Assembly (NCBI GenBank): GCA_964482615.1
Contig: CAYZYK010000021.1
Location: 1 to 11,398 of the forward strand
Direction: 5' to 3'
Source of the DNA: CAYZYK01 sp964482615
GTDB lineage: Bacteria > Patescibacteriota > Minisyncoccia > Minisyncoccales > CAYZYK01
DNA: 11,398 nt
Shown: piece by piece, positions 7,211-11,398 of the stretch
How positions within the stretch are numbered: position 1 is the first letter of the stretch
Layout of the letters: every line of letters starts with the position of its first letter
Notes under the pieces: generated by a model
What the model saw: the letters and a program-made list of their open reading frames with translations, nothing else
What the model was told of the DNA's origin: nothing
Database searches by the model: none
Translations under genes and position numbers: made by a program

Positions 7211-8715
7211 GTTTCAGAAGAGTTCCTCGTAAAAGGAGGATTGAAAGCCAGGCACACCCGGTTATCCTCGACTTTATCGTTTCAGAAGAGTTCCTCGTAA
7301 AAGGAGGATTGAAAGTGGATTCCCTATACATCCACTGTAGTAGTTCCCTGAGTTTCAGAAGAGTTCCTCGTAAAAGGAGGATTGAAAGTCGGAATACTCT
7401 CTCCGATTTCCTCGGCTTCATCCTGTTTCAGAAGAGTTCCTCGTAAAAGGAGGATTGAAAGTGCCTCGAGCTTCATCGGGAGCCGACTTCTCGATCAGTT
7501 TCAGAAGAGTTCCTCGTAAAAGGAGGATTGAAAGTTGGGGGTCAACGAATAACCCGTGTTGAAACACTTGGTTTCAGAAGAGTTCCTCGTAAAAGGAGGA
7601 TTGAAAGCTCCCGGCAACCTGTACTCTAATTGCTACACGTTCTTGTTTCAGAAGAGTTCCTCGTAAAAGGAGGATTGAAAGCCGATCGTGAAGTCGGTGG
7701 TAGAACCGCCCTCAACGAGTTTCAGAAGAGTTCCTCGTAAAAGGAGGATTGAAAGGCGTCTCCACCCATTGATTCGACGCTCCTATCATAGGTTTCAGAA
7801 GAGTTCCTCGTAAAAGGAGGATTGAAAGCTGTGGAGAGGAGTTAGATGACGGCTTACCGCTTGACGTTTCAGAAGAGTTCCTCGTAAAAGGAGGATTGAA
7901 AGACGCCGAACTCACTTATCCTCAAACTAAACTTGTCAAGTTTCAGAAGAGTTCCTCGTAAAAGGAGGATTGAAAGATCTACTTGCACGGCCTTCACTTC
8001 TTCTTTGAGTCTGTTTCAGAAGAGTTCCTCGTAAAAGGAGGATTGAAAGCGCTCGAAGGCGTGAGTTACACCGAGAGATCAGTGAAGTTTCAGAAGAGTT
8101 CCTCGTAAAAGGAGGATTGAAAGCGTCAGCGTCGACAGAGGACCTGGATGAGGAGACCAGTTTCAGAAGAGTTCCTCGTAAAAGGAGGATTGAAAGTAGT
8201 GTCCGTTCTCTTATTAATCACAAACCGAACGGCGTTTCAGAAGAGTTCCTCGTAAAAGGAGGATTGAAAGTCCCACTCTTTTTCACTTACCTCTTTGATT
8301 GGAGCGTCGTTTCAGAAGAGTTCCTCGTAAAAGGAGGATTGAAAGCTCTCCTTACTATATTTAATACTTTCCTTATCCTCAGTTTCAGAAGAGTTCCTCG
8401 TAAAAGGAGGATTGAAAGGCAATAACCTGTATATAGGGTATAATACCGAACCTATGTTTCAGAAGAGTTCCTCGTAAAAGGAGGATTGAAAGAAATCATA
8501 AGCCAACTTTGCAACCCTATCTTCTTCACGTTTCAGAAGAGTTCCTCGTAAAAGGAGGATTGAAAGGTTAAAGACGATGGATCATGAGGTATGCGCTAAA
8601 AGAAGTTTCAGAAGAGTTCCTCGTAAAAGGAGGATTGAAAGCTCCCGATAACTGCTGCCCTCCTTCAACATCAGCGTCGTTTCAGAAGAGTTCCTCGTAA
8701 AAGGAGGATTGAAAG

Positions 8716-8752
8716 TAGGTCTTGTCCGCTACTATGCGGTGTCCCTCGCTTA
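8716..8752 (+). other. Spacer 47, overlaps spacer 24
   Basis: The reverse complement reads SEGHRIVADKT. It shares IVADKT with spacer 24, with three synonymous differences. Confidence 0.9.
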
Positions 8753-9320
8753 GTTTCAGAAGAGTTCCTCGTAAAAGGAGGATTGAAAGAGGAGTTAATG
8801 CGGGATAGGTACGGCGTGAACATCCGTTTCAGAAGAGTTCCTCGTAAAAGGAGGATTGAAAGGTAGGGCACCGACACTTTTTCACCGCCGACACCGAATC
8901 AGTTTCAGAAGAGTTCCTCGTAAAAGGAGGATTGAAAGCTATAGCTGACCTCATACCCATGAAATCGTTCTCGTTTCAGAAGAGTTCCTCGTAAAAGGAG
9001 GATTGAAAGATAATGTGACTGACTTCGTGTTGGACGGATTAACCTGTTTCAGAAGAGTTCCTCGTAAAAGGAGGATTGAAAGTTGTCATTCTATCATCTC
9101 CAATAGTTTTAAACCTTGTTTCAGAAGAGTTCCTCGTAAAAGGAGGATTGAAAGATACCTTCTTCCAGGGGGCTGCCCTCACCCCTAGTTACGTTTCAGA
9201 AGAGTTCCTCGTAAAAGGAGGATTGAAAGGTCCTCTGACGAGCTTAACTTTCACTTGCTCCTCATGTTTCAGAAGAGTTCCTCGTAAAAGGAGGATTGAA
9301 AGTTGGTTTCTGAATAAGGA

Positions 9321-9336
9321 TCAGAAGATCTTCTGA
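9321..9336. repeat. Perfect 16-bp palindrome inside spacer 55
   Basis: TCAGAAGATCTTCTGA is its own reverse complement. Each half, TCAGAAGA, also equals bases 4-11 of the CRISPR repeat, so the spacer could pair with itself or with the neighbouring repeat. Confidence 0.9.
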
Positions 9337-10043
9337 GGTTTCAGAAGAGTTCCTCGTAAAAGGAGGATTGAAAGTTGAAGCCAACCCACTTCTTCTCGGC
9401 TTCCTCGTCAGGTTTCAGAAGAGTTCCTCGTAAAAGGAGGATTGAAAGTGTATAACCCCAAACAATACTGGACATTGGGTATGGTGTTTCAGAAGAGTTC
9501 CTCGTAAAAGGAGGATTGAAAGGATAGTCAAGGGCAAATAAGTTGGGATGGAAGTTATGTTTCAGAAGAGTTCCTCGTAAAAGGAGGATTGAAAGGGATC
9601 TTGATGCACGCTTCATTGATCTCGTGTAGTTGTTTCAGAAGAGTTCCTCGTAAAAGGAGGATTGAAAGGACCGATGTCATCTATGTATACTTTACTCATA
9701 TCACGGGTTTCAGAAGAGTTCCTCGTAAAAGGAGGATTGAAAGTGACGTTAAGAGTGGTGTTAGAAAACCAATGAAGTAGTTTCAGAAGAGTTCCTCGTA
9801 AAAGGAGGATTGAAAGTTGAGCCGCCAGTAGTCCAGCGCTCTATCCAGCCCGTTTCAGAAGAGTTCCTCGTAAAAGGAGGATTGAAAGTTTAACTCCTCA
9901 TACAATTCAGGACGTATTTTAACGCGGTTTCAGAAGAGTTCCTCGTAAAAGGAGGATTGAAAGATCGGGTCTTCAGCTTCATCTAAGGCATCCGCCAGAT
10001 AACCGCGTTTCAGAAGAGTTCCTCGTAAAAGGAGGATTGAAAG

Positions 10044-10152
10044 TGCCGATAACTATCACCTCACGTCACTTTACTCCCAGCTCCTTCACTGCCTTGCCCG
10101 TCGCTCCCGCTTCCTGCAGCATGCCCCGGATCGCAGCAGATACTGTGCCGGG
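10044..10152 (+). other. Spacer 65, 109 nt, about three times normal length
   Basis: It lies between two canonical repeats. It is about 60% GC by hand count. On the minus strand a frame is open from the spacer edge (10152) through 28 codons to a TGA at 10066-10068, ending AVKELGVK. A few bases later GTGATAGTTATCGGC could begin a next gene. It therefore looks like an intact piece of foreign DNA across a gene junction. The length equals 36+37+36, as if a repeat were missing, but the middle shows no repeat similarity and the frame runs through it. Confidence 0.85.
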
Positions 10153-10519
10153 GTTTCAGAAGAGTTCCTCGTAAAAGGAGGATTGAAAGCTGTCAGCGTT
10201 CCATATACAGTCATTGGAGTCTAAAGTTTCAGAAGAGTTCCTCGTAAAAGGAGGATTGAAAGATATGGTCATTTTTGGTTGCAAGTATCTAAAGGTGTTT
10301 CAGAAGAGTTCCTCGTAAAAGGAGGATTGAAAGATATCTTGAGGGCGTGAGTTTTAGCGTAGGTCTTGAGGTTTCAGAAGAGTTCCTCGTAAAAGGAGGA
10401 TTGAAAGCCCTATGCTTCGGATACCACTCATCAGGCTCAAACCAGTTTCAGAAGAGTTCCTCGTAAAAGGAGGATTGAAAGCATTGCACTCTTACTTCAG
10501 CACATAACTCCATAACATC

Positions 10520-10558
10520 GTTTCAGAAGAGTTCCTCGTAAAAGGAGGATTAGGAAAG
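10520..10558 (+). repeat. Variant repeat 71, 39 bp, altered crRNA handle
   Basis: The first 32 bases match the consensus. The end reads ATTAGGAAAG instead of ATTGAAAG, two bases longer, all within the handle region. The following spacer (10559-10600) is also long at 42 nt. Confidence 0.9.
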
Positions 10559-10781
10559 CCGGATGGACTTTAAGCGTATGGATATGAGCGAATTAATGGG
10601 GTTTCAGAAGAGTTCCTCGTAAAAGGAGGATTGAAAGGGAAAAAACATCATAGGTTTGAATGATGTTAAGAACACGTTTCAGAAGAGTTCCTCGTAAAAG
10701 GAGGATTGAAAGATTGAATAAACTTCTCCCTCACGATAACCTTGGTTTCAGAAGAGTTCCTCGTAAAAGGAGGATTGAAAG

Positions 10782-10825
10782 TTAACCCACTCAGGCTTAA
10801 CAGTATAACTGATATGATGTTTCAG
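10782..10825 (+). CRISPR. Putative last spacer (74) plus 7-bp repeat stub
   Basis: After repeat 74 there are 37 nt (10782-10818), a normal spacer length, followed by GTTTCAG (10819-10825), the first seven repeat bases. Similarity stops there. The spacer's reverse complement reads ISYTVKPEWV in a frame different from the adjacent gene, as expected for captured coding DNA. The 7-bp match at the exact expected distance is unlikely by chance, but it is short. Confidence 0.6.
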
Positions 10826-11168
10826 GGACACCTTCCACTGAGGACTCAAGGGATGCCCCGTCTTTCATTCGGGAGATAACGAGCGATGTATCACCAATAC
10901 TTATCCCTAACCCATTCCTATAAAAATTCGCTAATCCATTGTCTACAAAAGGCTTGTCTTCTCTTCCCTGTAAACCTCCAAAGAATACATTCCTGTAAAA
11001 ATCCTTCTCACTCATTACTTTGTTTACTGTATTACCATCAAGATATCCCCTAATTTCATCTCTTAGCTCTAAAAACCCCTCAACACTCGCATACAAGTTG
11101 GCCAACTCATCTCTAAAGAAATATCTCCACTTATCATCTTCAAAATAACTTACTTTATCATCATACAT
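10797..11168 (-). CDS. Unrecognised 123-residue protein, probably 3'-truncated at the array end
   Basis: I do not recognise this protein. It is soluble-looking and acidic, begins MYDDKVSYFEDDKWRYFF, and has no membrane segment or signal peptide. The ATG at 11168 follows an in-frame TAG two codons earlier and has GGTGGGG upstream, so the start is well fixed. The last residues (PETSYQLYC) are encoded across the GTTTCAG repeat stub and the putative last spacer. The native protein therefore probably continued beyond about residue 114, and its tail was replaced when the array end and the gene were joined. It could be an active small gene, a pseudogene remnant or an accessory gene. Nothing in the sequence gives a function. 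Confidence 0.5.
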   Translation of the reverse strand: MYDDKVSYFEDDKWRYFFRDELANLYASVEGFLELRDEIRGYLDGNTVNKVMSEKDFYRNVFFGGLQGREDKPFVDNGLANFYRNGLGISIGDTSLVISRMKDGASLESSVEGVPETSYQLYC

Positions 11169-11268
11169 CTGCTAACCCCACCAACAATACTTTTCGAGAA
11201 TACAAATCTTTTGCTATATCTACTATACAACCTCCTCTATAGATTAACATTGAGAATTTTGACCACAT
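11161..11268 (-). CDS. Possible 35-residue ORF upstream of the unrecognised gene
   Basis: An ATG at 11268 opens a 35-codon frame starting MWSKFSMLIYRGG and ending KVLLVGLADV. Its stop lies just past the next gene's ATG (overlap ATGTATGA), as in coupled genes. The frame stays open upstream to a TGA 17 codons before this ATG. It could be a real small gene, or the 5' part of the downstream gene separated by a frameshift. The evidence is reading-frame only. Confidence 0.25.
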   Translation of the reverse strand: MWSKFSMLIYRGGCIVDIAKDLYSRKVLLVGLADV

Positions 11269-11398
11269 GTTGGAACCCTTTTTTAACGGGCCGAGGTAGA
11301 AGCCAGTAGTTAGAGTATTTCATGCGCCTTTGAGCGCGACAACTTGACTTAACAGGCGAAAAGGATGGTGATACTGTGTTTGAAGCACGCATAGGTGA
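11237..11398 (-). CDS. Weak partial ORF entering from the right edge
   Basis: On the minus strand a frame is open from the window edge through 53 codons to a TAG at 11237-11239, ending FQHVVKILNVNL. It overlaps the possible 35-residue ORF in another frame, so at most one is likely real. The composition is rich in Ser, Pro and Arg. I recognise no family. Apart from these frames I see no RNA gene, repeat or mobile-element end in 11169-11398. Confidence 0.15.
   Translation of the reverse strand, partial: SPMRASNTVSPSFSPVKSSCRAQRRMKYSNYWLLPRPVKKGFQHVVKILNVNL

Larger units (their letters stand above)
5302..10781 (+). CRISPR. CRISPR array, 74 full 37-bp repeats and 73 spacers
   Basis: The repeat begins GTTTCAGAAGAGTTCC, continues TCGTAAAA and ends GGAGGATTGAAAG. 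TCCTC (repeat bases 14-18) pairs with GAGGA (26-30) around a 7-base loop, leaving ATTGAAAG as the 5' crRNA handle after Cas6-type cleavage, so transcription is rightward from the leader. I located 74 copies by reading. All appear identical except repeat 71 (10520-10558). Most spacers are 36-38 nt and the range is 31-43, apart from spacer 65 (109 nt). Spacer 1 is 5339-5371 and spacer 73 is 10713-10744. Open frames inside the array come from the repeat, which has no stop in several frames. No spacer is duplicated exactly, but two pairs overlap with diverged sequence. Repeat type and the neighbouring genes fit I-A-type adaptation combined with a type III effector. Confidence 0.99.

Noticed and set aside
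6810..7570. Spacers 21 and 31 share ATAACCCGTG
   Set aside because: The shared bases fall in different codon frames of the most likely peptides, and the match ends abruptly, so this is probably chance.
7389..9411. Spacers 29 and 56 share CTCGGCTTC
   Set aside because: The match is short and encodes a common acidic motif (EAE). Differences are not wobble-patterned over a longer stretch.
5844..9780. Many open frames of 60-100 codons inside the array
   Set aside because: Each is built from translated repeats (SEEFLVKGGLK, FRRVPRKRRIE, NPPFTRNSSET) with spacers between. They are a by-product of a stop-free repeat, not genes.
5483..10675. Spacers 3 and 72 share AACATCATAG
   Set aside because: The most likely coding strands are opposite, and ten bases among about 74 spacers can occur by chance.
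11237..11398. Possible insertion-sequence end or guide-RNA-like element at the right flank
   Set aside because: I found no terminal inverted repeat, target duplication or recognisable transposase fragment. GCGC-type inverted repeats there are too short.

Overview
This window is a CRISPR-Cas locus, most likely archaeal. The evidence for an archaeon is TATA-box promoters, two apparently leaderless cas genes, a Csa1-type Cas4 (a family typical of archaeal I-A adaptation modules), a Cmr (type III-B-like) effector operon, and a repeat whose last eight bases, ATTGAAAG, are the classic 5' crRNA handle. I cannot name the species; a euryarchaeon is my guess.

Layout. (1) Positions 1-2101, minus strand: cmr1 followed by an 11-bp-overlapping second RAMP gene that runs off the left edge. 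This is the start of a Cmr operon whose cas10 and remaining subunits would lie beyond the window. (2) Positions 2102-2312: divergent promoter region. (3) Positions 2313-5161, plus strand: adaptation genes cas2, csa1 (a cas4 homologue), cas1 and a second cas4. (4) Positions 5162-5301: leader. (5) Positions 5302-10781: one array of 74 full 37-bp repeats (one variant) and 73 spacers, transcribed rightward, then a 37-nt putative spacer and a 7-bp repeat stub. (6) Positions 10797-11398: an unrecognised minus-strand gene whose 3' end runs into the array end, then a short flank with only weak ORFs. No cas6, cas3, cas8 or cas10 is visible, so crRNA processing and any type I effector must be encoded elsewhere.

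How the parts work together: Cas1-Cas2 integrate new spacers at the leader end, two different Cas4 family nucleases would trim or orient the prespacers, the array supplies crRNAs, and the Cmr complex would use them against RNA.

The most interesting observations are in the spacers. Two pairs (9/26 and 24/47) overlap by 22 and 20 nt. Within each overlap every difference is a synonymous third-codon change, so they appear to record related but diverged viruses hit at the same gene positions. Spacer 65 is 109 nt long, about 60% GC, and looks like a captured gene junction. The trailer end looks truncated and fused to a neighbouring gene, and repeat 71 has a two-base expansion of the crRNA handle. 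By eye, most spacers look antisense to coding sequence, as an RNA-targeting system would favour.
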